Virus record (IMG/VR): IMGVR_UViG_3300015199_000003
Location: 1-57,410 of that record
Length of the DNA: 57,410 nucleotides
From: a virus
Direction: 5' to 3' (one strand)
Shown here: positions 1 through 8,636 of the stretch, piece by piece
Position numbering within the stretch: position 1 is the first letter of the stretch
Layout: each line of letters begins with the position of its first letter
Notes under the pieces: generated by a model
Told to the model about the DNA's origin: nothing
What the model saw: only the letters and a program-made list of their open reading frames with translations
Databases searched by the model: none
Program-made: the position numbers and the translations under genes

Positions 1-47
1 TTGTTGTGGTGTTGGTGGTGGTGATGGTGATGGTGATGGTGGTTGGA
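1..47. repeat. GGT/GAT-rich low-complexity tract at left end
   Basis: The first bases are repeats of GGT and GAT triplets. In the frame used by the downstream coding region they encode Gly and Asp. The same kind of tract fills the last 35 bases of the window, so the two ends are probably the two sides of one repeat at which the assembly was opened. Confidence 0.85.
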
Positions 48-361
48 TTTGGAAGCACAAAAACGAGGCAATTGAAATGGAAAGCGGCGCGTACATTCTC
101 GCGATTCGGTCGAGCAGTTGGAATCCGTATGTGCTCGTCGGAAAGGTCGAGGTTTCCGGGTTCGATCTCATCGTTTCAAGCGGCCGAATTATCCGCCGTT
201 TCGGCGGAAATAATTCACTCGCGCAACTCTCCGAAAATGGCCCGATGTCCGGCACGCAACTTCTCGCGCCGTCAGCGGTCGAGATCATTTACCGGCCGAA
301 TGTGAGCCGCGCCATTCCGATCAGCGCCACCGTGTTGAAAAAGTTCATGGCCGCGAAGTGA
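2..361 (+). CDS. C-terminal part of a TIGR02996-like gene (5' end lies at the right end of the window)
   Basis: The frame is open from base 2 with no start codon: a Gly/Asp-rich stretch of about 15 residues is followed by a compact domain of about 100 residues ending at the TGA at 359-361. I do not recognise this C-terminal domain; it is rich in Ile, Val and Ser and looks like a small beta-rich fold. The right end of the window holds the matching 5' part (57214-57410), which finishes with two bases of a GGT codon, and base 1 supplies the third. Joined, the product is about 185 residues: TIGR02996-type domain, poly-Gly linker, and this domain. The next coding frame is already open at its stop, as is usual in this phage. 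Confidence 0.7.
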   Translation, partial: CCGVGGGDGDGDGGWIWKHKNEAIEMESGAYILAIRSSSWNPYVLVGKVEVSGFDLIVSSGRIIRRFGGNNSLAQLSENGPMSGTQLLAPSAVEIIYRPNVSRAIPISATVLKKFMAAK

Positions 362-450
362 CCATTCCCCGGCCGGCCCCGGAAGTCGCTTTGAGGAGGC
401 GATGGGGCCGGTCCAATTCCTCGAGATCTGGCGTCAGGACGTGCAACGAG

Positions 451-879
451 ATGGAGCCGACGAAAACTTATACCGAGCTTCTGCGCGATCCGCGATGGCA
501 GCGGATGCGATTGGAAGTCATGCAGCGCGACGGGTTTGCCTGCCTAGAGTGCGGGGGCGAGACTCAGACCCTAAACGTTCATCACGCTTTCTATGTCTTT
601 GGGCGCGCGCCATGGGAATACGAAAGCACGACGCTGCGAACGCTCTGTGAATCGTGCCACGAATCCATCACGGAAGCCGTCACTTATATTCGCCAATTCA
701 TCGGCGCCATGTCGATGAAGGAACTCAAACGAGTTATCGCGTTCCTTCGCTGCCCGAGGCCGGTGCCGACTGATCTGGTGACAGATCGGGAAAGGCTCCG
801 CGAGAAACTCCAAACAGCAGACCACGAAGAGGCGCTCGCCGTCTTTCGGCAGATGATGGGAGCTACGGATGGCCGCTAA
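451..879 (+). CDS. HNH-type endonuclease
   Basis: A 142-residue protein with an HNH/zinc-finger nuclease core: a CLEC knuckle near residue 32, the NVHHAFY motif near 45 carrying the metal-binding and catalytic histidines, and a second knuckle in LCESCH near 68. The start ATG at 451 is chosen because the conserved family opening (YTELLRDPRWQ) follows within a few residues. The frame is open back to a GTG at 358 that overlaps the previous stop, so a longer form is possible. A strong GAGGAGG at 392-398 serves a competing ATG at 402 in another frame. Phage HNH enzymes nick or cut DNA and may aid packaging or act as selfish nucleases. The end overlaps the next gene by 11 bases. Confidence 0.8.
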   Translation: MEPTKTYTELLRDPRWQRMRLEVMQRDGFACLECGGETQTLNVHHAFYVFGRAPWEYESTTLRTLCESCHESITEAVTYIRQFIGAMSMKELKRVIAFLRCPRPVPTDLVTDRERLREKLQTADHEEALAVFRQMMGATDGR

Positions 880-1264
880 ATACCGCAAGGTGGCATGTCG
901 AATCTGGCAAGATCCAACTTTTGAAGCGCTCTCAGTCGCCAGAAAGATTGAGGTTATCGAGGCCATCGTTCGCAACAAGCCGCCGCTCGGATTCGAGGAA
1001 TTCTGCGGGCCGTCCTTTCGAATCCGGGAAGGCCAACCAAAGCGACGGCCTGATCTGTATTCAGCCGACTGGCGACGAGTTCGCTTGGAAGTTATCGCTG
1101 AGCAGGGAACCGTCTGCGCCTACTGTGGTTGTGATTGTTCGGAAGATCCGACCGTCGATCACAAAGTGCCCGTATCGCGCGGCGGAACTCATTGCAAAAC
1201 GAATCTAGTTGTTTCTTGTCGCCCGTGCAACAGCCAGAAGGGCGGCATGGAGGGCTGGCTTTAA
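869..1264 (+). CDS. HNH endonuclease
   Basis: A 131-residue protein. The C-terminal half is a textbook HNH domain: CAYCG (about residue 91), VDHKVPVSRGG with the Asp-His pair (about 104), then NLVVSCRPCNSQKG with the Asn, the second Cys pair and the closing Lys. The N-terminal 40 residues resemble the opening of the next gene's product (both begin with a basic segment followed by Asp, Ala/Pro and a helix), as in phage replication-initiator proteins, so the gene may be a nuclease joined to a piece of that family. It overlaps its neighbours at both ends, the downstream one by TAATG, which suggests coupled translation within the early operon. Confidence 0.85.
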   Translation: MAAKYRKVACRIWQDPTFEALSVARKIEVIEAIVRNKPPLGFEEFCGPSFRIREGQPKRRPDLYSADWRRVRLEVIAEQGTVCAYCGCDCSEDPTVDHKVPVSRGGTHCKTNLVVSCRPCNSQKGGMEGWL

Positions 1265-2145
1265 TGGCACGTCACAGGAAGATCGACCTTCGTATGCACG
1301 CCGACGCAAAATACCGTCGCCTGACGCCGCCCCAGCCATGCGGACAGGCGCTATGGTGGTATTTACTCGCCGGTCCGCAAACCGACATCATCCCAGGCTT
1401 GTGTTCGGTCGGGGAGTCTGCGTTTGCCGAACTGATTGGCTGGCCGTTGAAAGGGTTTCAGGAAGCGTTTGGCGAAGTGTTTCGGGAAGGGTTAGCCAAA
1501 GCCGATTGGAAGGCTCGAATTCTCTTCGTTCCGAACGCGATCAAATACAACCCGCCAGCCAATCCAAACGTAGTAAAAAGTTGGCGCGCCGCTTGGGACG
1601 AATTGCCGGAATGCGAATTGAAAAACGAGGCGCAAGCCCTGATTTCCTCGCGTCTGAAAGGGTTAGGCAAAGGGTTTGAGGAAGCCTTTCGGGAAGTGCT
1701 TGGAAACCCTTTGCCAAATCAGGAACAGGAACAGGAACAGGAACAGGAACAGGAGAAAGAAGACGCCTCGCTCGCCGGTGAAAACGAACACATCAAACGC
1801 CACGAACGCGCGTACCAAAAGGCCCCCGAAGGCTTCGCGGAATTCTGGTCGCAGTACCCGAACCAGACCAAGCGCGCCAAAGCCATCGACGCCTGGAAGC
1901 TGGTTGCGACCAACGCCGCCGCTCGGGCGCGAATCATGTCCGGCCTGGCCCGGTGGAAAAAGTCGGCTCAATGGACCGATGGGAAAGTCGAACTCGCGGC
2001 CAATTGGTTGGCCGATCTACTTTTCGACGAGCACCCGGCACCGGCCAAAGTCGCGAAACAGGAAAGGTCCAAAGCCGAGTCGGACGAGGATGCGCGACGA
2101 ATGCTCAGGGAGAGCCGGAAGGCGGCGGGGGTGGAAAATGTCTGA
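1264..2145 (+). CDS. Replication initiator / helicase-loader-like protein
   Basis: A 293-residue protein directly upstream of the DnaB helicase. Residues 1 to about 150 look like the N-terminal winged-helix region of phage replication proteins (basic start, then a run typical of DnaD/O-type proteins). A low-complexity segment of about six Gln-Glu pairs follows near residue 155. The C-terminal part (AEFWSQYPNQTKRAKAIDAW and onward) matches the DNA- or helicase-binding tail seen in many phage initiators. The likely role is origin melting and loading of the helicase encoded next door; the 8-base overlap with that gene supports coupled expression. The exact family is inferred from position and motif style. 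Confidence 0.65.
   Translation: MARHRKIDLRMHADAKYRRLTPPQPCGQALWWYLLAGPQTDIIPGLCSVGESAFAELIGWPLKGFQEAFGEVFREGLAKADWKARILFVPNAIKYNPPANPNVVKSWRAAWDELPECELKNEAQALISSRLKGLGKGFEEAFREVLGNPLPNQEQEQEQEQEQEKEDASLAGENEHIKRHERAYQKAPEGFAEFWSQYPNQTKRAKAIDAWKLVATNAAARARIMSGLARWKKSAQWTDGKVELAANWLADLLFDEHPAPAKVAKQERSKAESDEDARRMLRESRKAAGVENV
1720..1755 (+). repeat. Hexanucleotide tandem repeat (CAGGAA, six units)
   Basis: Five exact CAGGAA units and one CAGGAG unit run in frame inside the initiator-like gene and encode a Gln-Glu linker. Replication slippage can change the number of units without breaking the frame, so linker length may differ between related phages. Confidence 0.9.
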
Positions 2146-3454
2146 ACGACAACCGCCAGTCGATCGCGAAGCCGAACGGAACGTTTTGGGAAGCATGCTC
2201 CGCGACAATGCGGTCATACCCGACGTGATGGGAATTCTGTCCGCGGAGTCATTCGCCTTCGACGCGCACGCGAAGATTTTCCGAGTTGCCGCCGACTTGC
2301 TTGCCTCGGGGAATCCGGTCGAGTGTATTCTTCTGGCGAACGAACTTCGGGCGCGAAAGCAGATCGATGATATCGGCGGCTACGGCTACCTTGCCGACCT
2401 GCTCGAATGCGCGCCCACCGCGGCGAACGCCGAATACTATTCGGCCATCGTCCGCGACAAAGCCACGCTCCGAAAGATGATTGGCATCTGCACGGAGATT
2501 TGCCGGGACGCCTACAGCCAAGTCGGCGAGGTTGACGATTTGGTGAGCTATGCGCAACGCGAATTCCTGAACGTCCAGGGCGACACGCGGCGGGCGCGCA
2601 CGGTGATTATGGCCGATCTGATCGGCGAGGTTGAGCGCGAGATTGATCGGCGTGCCAAGCACAAAGGGGAAGTCACCGGAATTCCCACCGGATTGATCGA
2701 CCTCGACATATTAACGAGCGGCTTCCATCCGGGTGAGCTTGCCATCATCGCCGCGCGGCCCTCAATCGGAAAAACCGCTCTGGCGGTCAACGTGTGTGTG
2801 AACGCATCCGATCGGCATTCGTCGGTTTTGTTCAACCTCGAAATGGCGCGGATGGAGCTCGGAACACGCATCCTCTGCGGCGCCTCCGGCGTGTCATCGC
2901 AGGCGGTTCGAAGCGGCCGTTTGAACCAAGAGCAAGTCCGCAAATTGATCAACGCCGGCTCTGTGCTTCGACCGGCACGCGTCTGGTTCGACGACTCGCC
3001 GAATCAGCGCGTTCGACAGATTCTTGCGACATGTCGGCAACTCCGAAGCCGCGAGAAGATCGACCTGGCGGTAATCGATTACCTTCAACTGATCGCCGTC
3101 GAAGATCGGCGGACCAATCGTAACGAGCAGGTCGCGGAAATTACACGATCGCTCAAATTGATGGCCCGCGAACTCGAGATCCCGGTTATTTGCCTTTCGC
3201 AACTCTCGCGTGGCTCCGAGCAGCGCGAAGATAAACGGCCGCGACTCTCCGACCTGCGCGACTCCGGCGCCATCGAGCAAGACGCCGACACGGTGATATT
3301 CCTGCATCGGCCTGGAGCGCAATCGACCGAGCCCACCGAACGGATCGACGCGATTGTCGCCAAGCAGCGCAATGGGCCGTGTGCCGATGTGCCGTTGGTG
3401 TTTCGAAAGGAAACAATGCGTTTCGAAAACTACATGCCCGGAATTCCAATGTGA
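2138..3454 (+). CDS. dnaB: Replicative DNA helicase DnaB
   Basis: A 438-residue protein of normal DnaB length. The N-terminal helical domain (about 1-130) begins with the usual PPVDREAERNVLGSML pattern. The RecA-like domain carries Walker A ARPSIGKTA at about 206-214 (Met is more usual than Ile) and Walker B LAVIDYLQL at about 310, followed by the conserved SLK, ICLSQLSRGSE and DSGAIEQDAD segments. It unwinds DNA at the phage fork as a hexamer. The ATG at 2138 overlaps the upstream stop and is preceded by a G-rich stretch. No DNA polymerase or primase was found in the window, so those are probably taken from the host. Confidence 0.95.
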   Translation: MSERQPPVDREAERNVLGSMLRDNAVIPDVMGILSAESFAFDAHAKIFRVAADLLASGNPVECILLANELRARKQIDDIGGYGYLADLLECAPTAANAEYYSAIVRDKATLRKMIGICTEICRDAYSQVGEVDDLVSYAQREFLNVQGDTRRARTVIMADLIGEVEREIDRRAKHKGEVTGIPTGLIDLDILTSGFHPGELAIIAARPSIGKTALAVNVCVNASDRHSSVLFNLEMARMELGTRILCGASGVSSQAVRSGRLNQEQVRKLINAGSVLRPARVWFDDSPNQRVRQILATCRQLRSREKIDLAVIDYLQLIAVEDRRTNRNEQVAEITRSLKLMARELEIPVICLSQLSRGSEQREDKRPRLSDLRDSGAIEQDADTVIFLHRPGAQSTEPTERIDAIVAKQRNGPCADVPLVFRKETMRFENYMPGIPM

Positions 3455-3482
3455 GCGAACTAAAACCCAAAGGAGCTTGAAC

Positions 3483-4244
3483 ATGACGACGAAAGCAAAA
3501 CCCCGAGCTGGCAACTGGCGGAATAACCGGAGCGATACTGCGCCGGACGAAGCGGGGACCGGACCCAAACCGAGCGTCAACGGGCACGCGCCCAGTGCGA
3601 ACGGCGTCCACAAGAAACCCGAGAACCAAGCCGCGGATCTGGCCGCGAAGACGTGGGCGCCGACGGGTGAAGCGATCAAGCGACTGGTCGGTTCCGACGA
3701 CAAGCGCAAGATTCTGGCGATGGACCGCAAGGACTTCGAAGAGGTCTACGCCACGATGGACACGCTGATTGCTTCGCACCATCAACACATCGTCGATTCC
3801 GAAGCCGACATCGCCTTGATCTGGCTACTGAAGCCATCGTACTCATCGGGCAAGTTGATCGTCGGCAAAACGAAGATCGCATCGGACGAAGCCAACGCGC
3901 TGATCGGCTTGACCTCGAAGAAGTCGAGCGGCTACCAGTTCGTCATTTACCTCGACGCGTCCGCGTGGGAGAAGTTCGTTCCGGACCAACGCGAAGCCCT
4001 GATGGACCATTTGCTTTGCCATGCGGTCGCGGAACTGGAAGAGCAAAGCGAGCGCGGCAACGCCGGGTGGAAATTCAAGCTCCGCAAACACGACATCGAA
4101 GAGTTCACCGAAGTCGTTCAACGCCACGGGCTCTACGTCAAGGACCTGCAGGACTTCGTTGAAATCGCGAAGGACGCAGCCAAGCCCAATTTGTTCACGG
4201 ACGTGAACGCGGAAGAGCCTGCGAGCGAAGAGGCGAGCGCATGA
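3483..4244 (+). CDS. Putative phage metallopeptidase-like protein, catalytic Glu apparently lost
   Basis: A 253-residue protein with a strong ribosome site (AAAGGAG) before the ATG at 3483. After a disordered N-terminus of about 70 residues comes a domain resembling the putative phage metallopeptidase family: QREALMDHLLCHAVAEL, and later KHDIEEFTEVVQRHGLY. In family members I recall, the first motif reads DHELCH, matching HExxH zinc proteases. Here the codon is TTG, giving HLLCH, so the catalytic Glu is absent while both histidines remain. It may bind metal without hydrolysis, or work by a different mechanism. It sits between the helicase and an XRE regulator, in the early operon. Confidence 0.7.
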   Translation: MTTKAKPRAGNWRNNRSDTAPDEAGTGPKPSVNGHAPSANGVHKKPENQAADLAAKTWAPTGEAIKRLVGSDDKRKILAMDRKDFEEVYATMDTLIASHHQHIVDSEADIALIWLLKPSYSSGKLIVGKTKIASDEANALIGLTSKKSSGYQFVIYLDASAWEKFVPDQREALMDHLLCHAVAELEEQSERGNAGWKFKLRKHDIEEFTEVVQRHGLYVKDLQDFVEIAKDAAKPNLFTDVNAEEPASEEASA

Positions 4245-4459
4245 TCTTCTCCTTCCGTCCCGATCGATTCGCGGCCGTGGTTCGCGCCGCGCGACAGTCG
4301 CGCGGCTGGTCGCTCGAAGCGCTCGCCGCGAAGATCGAGATTTCCAAGACGCATCTCTGGCAGGTCGAAACAGGCAAGTGCCTGCCATCGGTTGCAATCC
4401 TTGCTCGGCTTTGCAAGGCGTTCGAGCTCCGAGCGGATTATCTTTTGTTCGATGAGTGA
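4241..4459 (+). CDS. XRE-family helix-turn-helix regulator
   Basis: A 72-residue protein that is almost entirely one HTH_3 domain: RAARQSRGWSLEALAAKIEI, SKTHLWQVETGKCLPSVAIL, ending in a DYLLF segment. It overlaps the previous stop by ATGA. It lacks any extra domain, so it is more likely a small DNA-binding repressor or modulator than a cleavable CI-type repressor. It lies inside a run of early genes, so its target cannot be deduced from position. Confidence 0.85.
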   Translation: MIFSFRPDRFAAVVRAARQSRGWSLEALAAKIEISKTHLWQVETGKCLPSVAILARLCKAFELRADYLLFDE

Positions 4460-4462
4460 AGC

Positions 4463-4906
4463 ATGATCCAGCGCTGCGAAATACCGATCCCGATTTCGGC
4501 CAACGCCATGCACCGCACGGTATGGCCGAAAGACCCCAAGAAGCCGCCGTTTCAGGTCAATACGAAGGAATACGAATCGTGGCTTTTGCAGGCCGGCTAC
4601 AAGGTCAAGGCGGAGATGCAACCGGCCAAGACGCTGCCGATTCGCGTTCGGTTGGAAGTTCACGGCGGCGAAGGCTTCACGAAGGCTCGGGACCTCGACA
4701 ATTGTTGGAAGCCGTTGCTGGACATGCTCCGGCAGGCAGAAATCATTCCAAACGATCGGGTGAAGGAAGTGGCTTCGCTGGTGGGAGATTACTTCCCGCC
4801 GAAATGCAAGGGCGTCAAGGCGACGTGTTTTGTCGAGGTCGAAGAGTTGACCGATCGGCCGGTTCGAGGCATTCAGGGCGAATTATTCGAAGGGACGGAA
4901 ATTTGA
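4463..4906 (+). CDS. rusA: RusA-family Holliday junction resolvase
   Basis: A 147-residue protein of usual RusA length. The diagnostic block ARDLDNCWKPLLDMLRQAEI at about 75-94, followed by PNDRVKEV, contains the conserved acidic residues (two Asp in DLDN, later Asp) that bind Mg2+. RusA resolves four-way junctions produced by replication and recombination and helps prepare unbranched DNA for packaging. The end overlaps a TTG start for the next gene, which places both in one translational unit. Confidence 0.88.
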   Translation: MIQRCEIPIPISANAMHRTVWPKDPKKPPFQVNTKEYESWLLQAGYKVKAEMQPAKTLPIRVRLEVHGGEGFTKARDLDNCWKPLLDMLRQAEIIPNDRVKEVASLVGDYFPPKCKGVKATCFVEVEELTDRPVRGIQGELFEGTEI

Positions 4907-6288
4907 AGAAACGCATTCACGCCGCCGACTTGTTCTGCGGAGCCGGCGGCACTTCGACCGGGTTGCTCCAAGCGTGCGCTCGATTGGGTCGCCGTGTTGA
5001 ATTGACCGCGATCAATCACTGGGCGCTCGCGGTCGAGACGCATGCCAAGAACCACCCGAAGGCGCATCATGCCTGCGAAGATCTGGCCACGATGGACCCG
5101 CGAAAGGCCATTCCGGGCGGGAAGCTGGATCTTCTGGTTGCCTCTCCCGAATGCACTCATCATTCGGTGGCCCGTGGCGGCAAGCCGGTCAACGATCAGT
5201 CGCGTGCCTCGGCATGGTGCATACTCCGTTGGGCGACGGCGCTGCAGATCAATCGGATCATCATCGAGAACGTGCGCGAGTTCACTTCATGGGGTCCGAT
5301 CGGCAGCAACGGCCGGCCGCTCAAGAGTCGGCGAGGCGAGACGTTCCAGACGTTCCTCGAAGCGCTGCGGAGCCTGGGCTACCGGGTCGATTGGCGCGTG
5401 CTCAACGCTGCCGACTTCGGCGATGCGACGACGCGCGAACGGCTATTCGTTCAGGCGGTTCGCGGCCGACGGGCGCTTCGCTGGCCGGAGCCCACGCACG
5501 CGAAGGATCAACGGCCCGTGCTGTTCAACGATCGCCTTCCGTGGAAGCCCGCTCGCGAAATCATCGACTGGCGGATGCGCGGCCTGAGCATCTTCGGACG
5601 CAAGCGGCCGCTCAGCGAGAACACGCTGACCCGCATCGAGGCGGGTCTGAAGAAGTTCGGCGGCGCGAATGCCGAGCCCTTCCTGCTGCTGTTGCGAGGG
5701 ACAAGCAACTATCACATTGAGCACTCGGCCAAATCGATCGGTCAACCGGTTCCTACGTTCACAACAGGGAACACGCACGGCCTGATCCAGCCATTCATCG
5801 TCAACGCGGCCAATCAAGGCGGAGAAGAGCGGCGCTGCCATTCGCTGGACGATCCGTTGCCGACGGTCACCACAATTAAACGGCACGCATTGGTTCAGCC
5901 ATTCATTCTCCCGCATCGACAATTCGACCGGATGGATGTTGATTCAATCGATCAACCCATGCGCACGGTGACAGCGCAAAACGGCGGAGACAATGCTTTG
6001 GTCGAGCCGTTCCTTGTGCCCTACTACGGCGCGTGCAGCGAAGCCGATTCGATCAATAACCCCATCAGGACAGTAACGACGAAAGACCGTCTCGGCCTCG
6101 TCGAGCCCGCGCAACTGGACATCCTCTTTCGCATGTTGCAGCCGCATGAACTGGCGGCGGCGATGAGCTTTCCGGCCGACTACAAATTCGCTGGCAATCG
6201 CGGCGACATCGTGAAGCAGATCGGCAATGCCGTGCCGGTGGGAATCTCACGCGAATTGTGCGCGGCAACATTGGAGGAAGCAGCGTGA
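4903..6288 (+). CDS. DNA (cytosine-5) methyltransferase
   Basis: A 461-residue protein starting at a TTG that overlaps the rusA stop. Motif I is DLFCGAGGTSTG (about 10-21). The catalytic Cys is at about residue 84 in SPECTHHS, a form of motif IV common in phage enzymes rather than the usual PPCQ. Motif VI (IENVREF), motif VIII (ATTRERLFVQAV) and the C-terminal motifs IX/X (QIGNAVPVGI) are all present. The middle holds several imperfect repeats built on PTVTT/RTVT, the variable target-recognition region. It methylates cytosine at C5, probably to protect phage DNA from host restriction. A strong GGAGGAAG lies at its end for the next gene. Confidence 0.92.
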   Translation: MKKRIHAADLFCGAGGTSTGLLQACARLGRRVELTAINHWALAVETHAKNHPKAHHACEDLATMDPRKAIPGGKLDLLVASPECTHHSVARGGKPVNDQSRASAWCILRWATALQINRIIIENVREFTSWGPIGSNGRPLKSRRGETFQTFLEALRSLGYRVDWRVLNAADFGDATTRERLFVQAVRGRRALRWPEPTHAKDQRPVLFNDRLPWKPAREIIDWRMRGLSIFGRKRPLSENTLTRIEAGLKKFGGANAEPFLLLLRGTSNYHIEHSAKSIGQPVPTFTTGNTHGLIQPFIVNAANQGGEERRCHSLDDPLPTVTTIKRHALVQPFILPHRQFDRMDVDSIDQPMRTVTAQNGGDNALVEPFLVPYYGACSEADSINNPIRTVTTKDRLGLVEPAQLDILFRMLQPHELAAAMSFPADYKFAGNRGDIVKQIGNAVPVGISRELCAATLEEAA

Positions 6289-7484
6289 AGACTCTCTTCG
6301 ACACCGAGCGTATGCAAATGACCGATTCAATCCGCTTGACGGCCGAAAGCCTGCGCGTCCACGGCTCGACCTATGATGATTGGGTTTTCGCCTGGAGCGG
6401 CGGCAAGGATTCAACGACGTGCCTGACTCTGGTTCTCTATCTGATCGAAACGGGTCAGGTTCCAAAGCCCGAGACCATCACGGTTCTGTACGCGGACACC
6501 CGTCAAGAGATTCTGCCACTTTGGCATTGCGCGGCCGAGATCCGCACTGAACTTGGTTTCCGGTCGATCGATTCCCGCGTTGTCCTTCCGCCGCTCGATA
6601 AACGAATGTGGGTCTACATCCTCGGCCGTGGCGTTCCTCCGCCGAACAACAACACGCTTCGCTATTGCACTCGGCAGATCAAAATCGAGCCGATGGCCGA
6701 AGAGGTTCGCAAACTCGCGCAGGCCCGAGGCCGCAAGGTTTTGGTCATCACCGGCGTTCGCCTCGGCGAATCGGCGGCCCGCGACAACCGCATCGCTCTT
6801 TCCTGCTCGACCAACGGGGCCGAATGCGGGCAAGGCTACTTCCAGCAAAGTCTGGAGGGAGCGAATGCGGACACGTTGGCGCCAATCGTTCATTGGCGGG
6901 TCTGCCACGTCTGGGAGTGGCTCAAGCATTGGGCGCCGCAAGCGGAGTTCGGCGACTGGTCAACCGCTTTGCTGGCCGATGCGTACGGCGGAGACGAAGC
7001 GCAGGAAATCAACGCGCGGACTGGCTGCGTCTGCTGTCCGCTGGCAAGTCGGGATTCGGCCCTCGACGCCGTCATCAAGCTGCCGCGCTGGGATTACCTG
7101 GCTCCTCTCAAGAAGATCCGGGGCGTCTATGACGATCTTCGCTTGCCGCGCAACAGGTTGCGGAAGCCCGGCGGCGAACGGCTGAAGGACGGCACGCTTT
7201 GCAAGAATCAGCAGCGCATGGGCCCGTTGACGATGGCCGCTCGGCTGGAGGCCCTTGATCGAGTGCTGACGATCCAAGCGGAAGTGAACACGACAGCGGC
7301 CGGCCGGCCAAGCGTTGACCATCTCGACGCGCAAGAAGAATCGCGCATCCGCGACCTCATCGGAGCGAACACCTGGCCTGATGGGTGGGCAGGAACCGAG
7401 CCGACTGGCGACGTGCTTTTGCCTGGTTATCACGCCGATGGAAGTGTTCAGAATCTTCTCTGGACGGAGGATGTTTTCCAATGA
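6285..7484 (+). CDS. PP-loop ATPase / PAPS-reductase-like protein
   Basis: A 399-residue protein from a GTG start preceded by GGAGGAAG. The PP-loop is FAWSGGKDSTTCLTL at about residues 29-43. Later cysteines lie in a CTRQIK segment and in GCVCCPLASRDSALDAV (about 248), positions that could hold an iron-sulfur cluster. The family activates sulfate or adenylates substrates; members include PAPS reductase and DndC of DNA phosphorothioation. In phages such genes are common but their substrate is unknown. Lying between a C5 methyltransferase and an adenine methyltransferase, it may join in DNA modification, but this is inference. It overlaps the next gene by ATGA. Confidence 0.8.
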   Translation: MKTLFDTERMQMTDSIRLTAESLRVHGSTYDDWVFAWSGGKDSTTCLTLVLYLIETGQVPKPETITVLYADTRQEILPLWHCAAEIRTELGFRSIDSRVVLPPLDKRMWVYILGRGVPPPNNNTLRYCTRQIKIEPMAEEVRKLAQARGRKVLVITGVRLGESAARDNRIALSCSTNGAECGQGYFQQSLEGANADTLAPIVHWRVCHVWEWLKHWAPQAEFGDWSTALLADAYGGDEAQEINARTGCVCCPLASRDSALDAVIKLPRWDYLAPLKKIRGVYDDLRLPRNRLRKPGGERLKDGTLCKNQQRMGPLTMAARLEALDRVLTIQAEVNTTAAGRPSVDHLDAQEESRIRDLIGANTWPDGWAGTEPTGDVLLPGYHADGSVQNLLWTEDVFQ

Positions 7485-8287
7485 GCAATCTCACCCAACC
7501 ATTGAAGTGGCACGGCGGCAAGCATTATCTTGCGCCCAAGATCGTCGCGCTCATGCTGCCGCACATTCACTACGTCGAGCCATACGCCGGCGGGCTCTCG
7601 GTGATGTTGGCCAAAGATCCCGAGGGCGTGTCTGAAGTCGCGAACGATCTAAACGGGCCGCTAACCGGCTTTTGGCAGTGCCTTATGAATCCTGATTTAT
7701 TCGAGCAGTTTCACCGCCACGTATCCGCAATGCCGTTTTCCGAGGCGCTTTTCGACAATGCGATGGCAGCCGTCAAAGGCGATTTAGTTTCTGACGCAGC
7801 CGCCTTCTTCGTCTGCTGCCGTCAATCGATGGCCGGCCGGATGAAAGACTTTGCGCCACTGTCTCGCACGCGCACACGCCGCGGCATGAACGAACAGGCC
7901 AGCGCATGGATGACCGCAGTCGATGGCCTGCCCGCCGTTCATGCTCGCCTTCGTCGTGTTGCGATCCTGAATCGGCCCGCTCTGGAAGTCATTCGCCAGC
8001 AGGACGGGCCGGATACGCTCTTTTATCTCGATCCACCATACCTTCACGAAACCCGGGCGACAACGGGCGAGTACGCGCACGAGATGAGCGCAGACGAGCA
8101 TGAGGAACTGTTGACAACTCTCAGGCAGATCAAGGGACGATTCTTGCTCAGCGGTTATCGGTCCGATTTGTACAGCAACTTCGAGCGTGATTGCGGGTGG
8201 ACCCGGCACGACTTCGAGCTTCCGAACAACAGCGCTGGCGGCAAGAGCAAGCGCCGCATGGTTGAATGCGTCTGGTGCAACTTCTGA
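7481..8287 (+). CDS. dam: D12-class DNA adenine N6-methyltransferase
   Basis: A 268-residue protein of Dam length. It opens with PLKWHGGK (SAM-binding start of the D12 class), has the motif I segment VEPYAGGLSV near 30 and the catalytic DPPY in FYLDPPYL near 188. The following LSGYRSDLY and C-terminal CVWCNF are typical of phage D12 enzymes. It methylates adenine at N6, probably blocking host restriction or marking phage DNA. It overlaps the PP-loop gene by ATGA. Confidence 0.92.
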   Translation: MSNLTQPLKWHGGKHYLAPKIVALMLPHIHYVEPYAGGLSVMLAKDPEGVSEVANDLNGPLTGFWQCLMNPDLFEQFHRHVSAMPFSEALFDNAMAAVKGDLVSDAAAFFVCCRQSMAGRMKDFAPLSRTRTRRGMNEQASAWMTAVDGLPAVHARLRRVAILNRPALEVIRQQDGPDTLFYLDPPYLHETRATTGEYAHEMSADEHEELLTTLRQIKGRFLLSGYRSDLYSNFERDCGWTRHDFELPNNSAGGKSKRRMVECVWCNF

Positions 8288-8300
8288 GGATCGCGTGCAA

Positions 8301-8636
8301 ATGACCGTCGCTGATTCCATCCTGGCAGCACTGGTCCGCGCATCGGGCGGGTACGGCATCGAGGCCAGTTTCACATGGCCGGACTTGTGCGTTCTGGTTT
8401 GGGAGGCCGATCGCAAGCGGTTCGGGATGCGCGGCTATGAGCAGCTTTACCCGAACACCAAAGCGATTCAATCGTACGTGTCGATGATGGTCCCGCGCAA
8501 GCCGTGGCAAAAGCGCAGCGGTACGCCGACGCTGGAGCGCATCGGCGGCGGGCGCGGCAGCGACAAGCAAGGTGTTTATAGGCTGACGGCGGCGGGATTG
8601 GAACGCGGCAAAGCATGGAGTCACATCAATGGCTGA
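8301..8636 (+). CDS. Hypothetical protein, possible winged-helix
   Basis: An 111-residue protein of unknown function (GTG at 8295 is an alternative start two codons earlier, closer to the GAGGA at 8286-8290). The N-terminal half predicts helices ending in ...WEADRKRFGMRGYEQLYPNT. The C-terminal half has a Gly-rich turn and the pattern GVYRLTAAGLERGKAW, which looks like the wing of a winged-helix DNA-binding fold. It overlaps the ATG of the next, truncated gene, so the two were once co-transcribed. Confidence 0.65.
   Translation: MTVADSILAALVRASGGYGIEASFTWPDLCVLVWEADRKRFGMRGYEQLYPNTKAIQSYVSMMVPRKPWQKRSGTPTLERIGGGRGSDKQGVYRLTAAGLERGKAWSHING

Noticed and set aside
402-650. 82-codon frame with an excellent GAGGAGG ribosome site
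   Set aside because: Beyond the first 25 codons it reads the HNH gene in the wrong frame and becomes Arg/Ala-rich. The HNH frame carries the conserved motifs. A very short peptide made from this start cannot be excluded.
1720-1755. CAGGAA tandem repeat as origin iterons
   Set aside because: It is short, in frame and encodes a Gln-Glu linker; nothing else suggests an origin.
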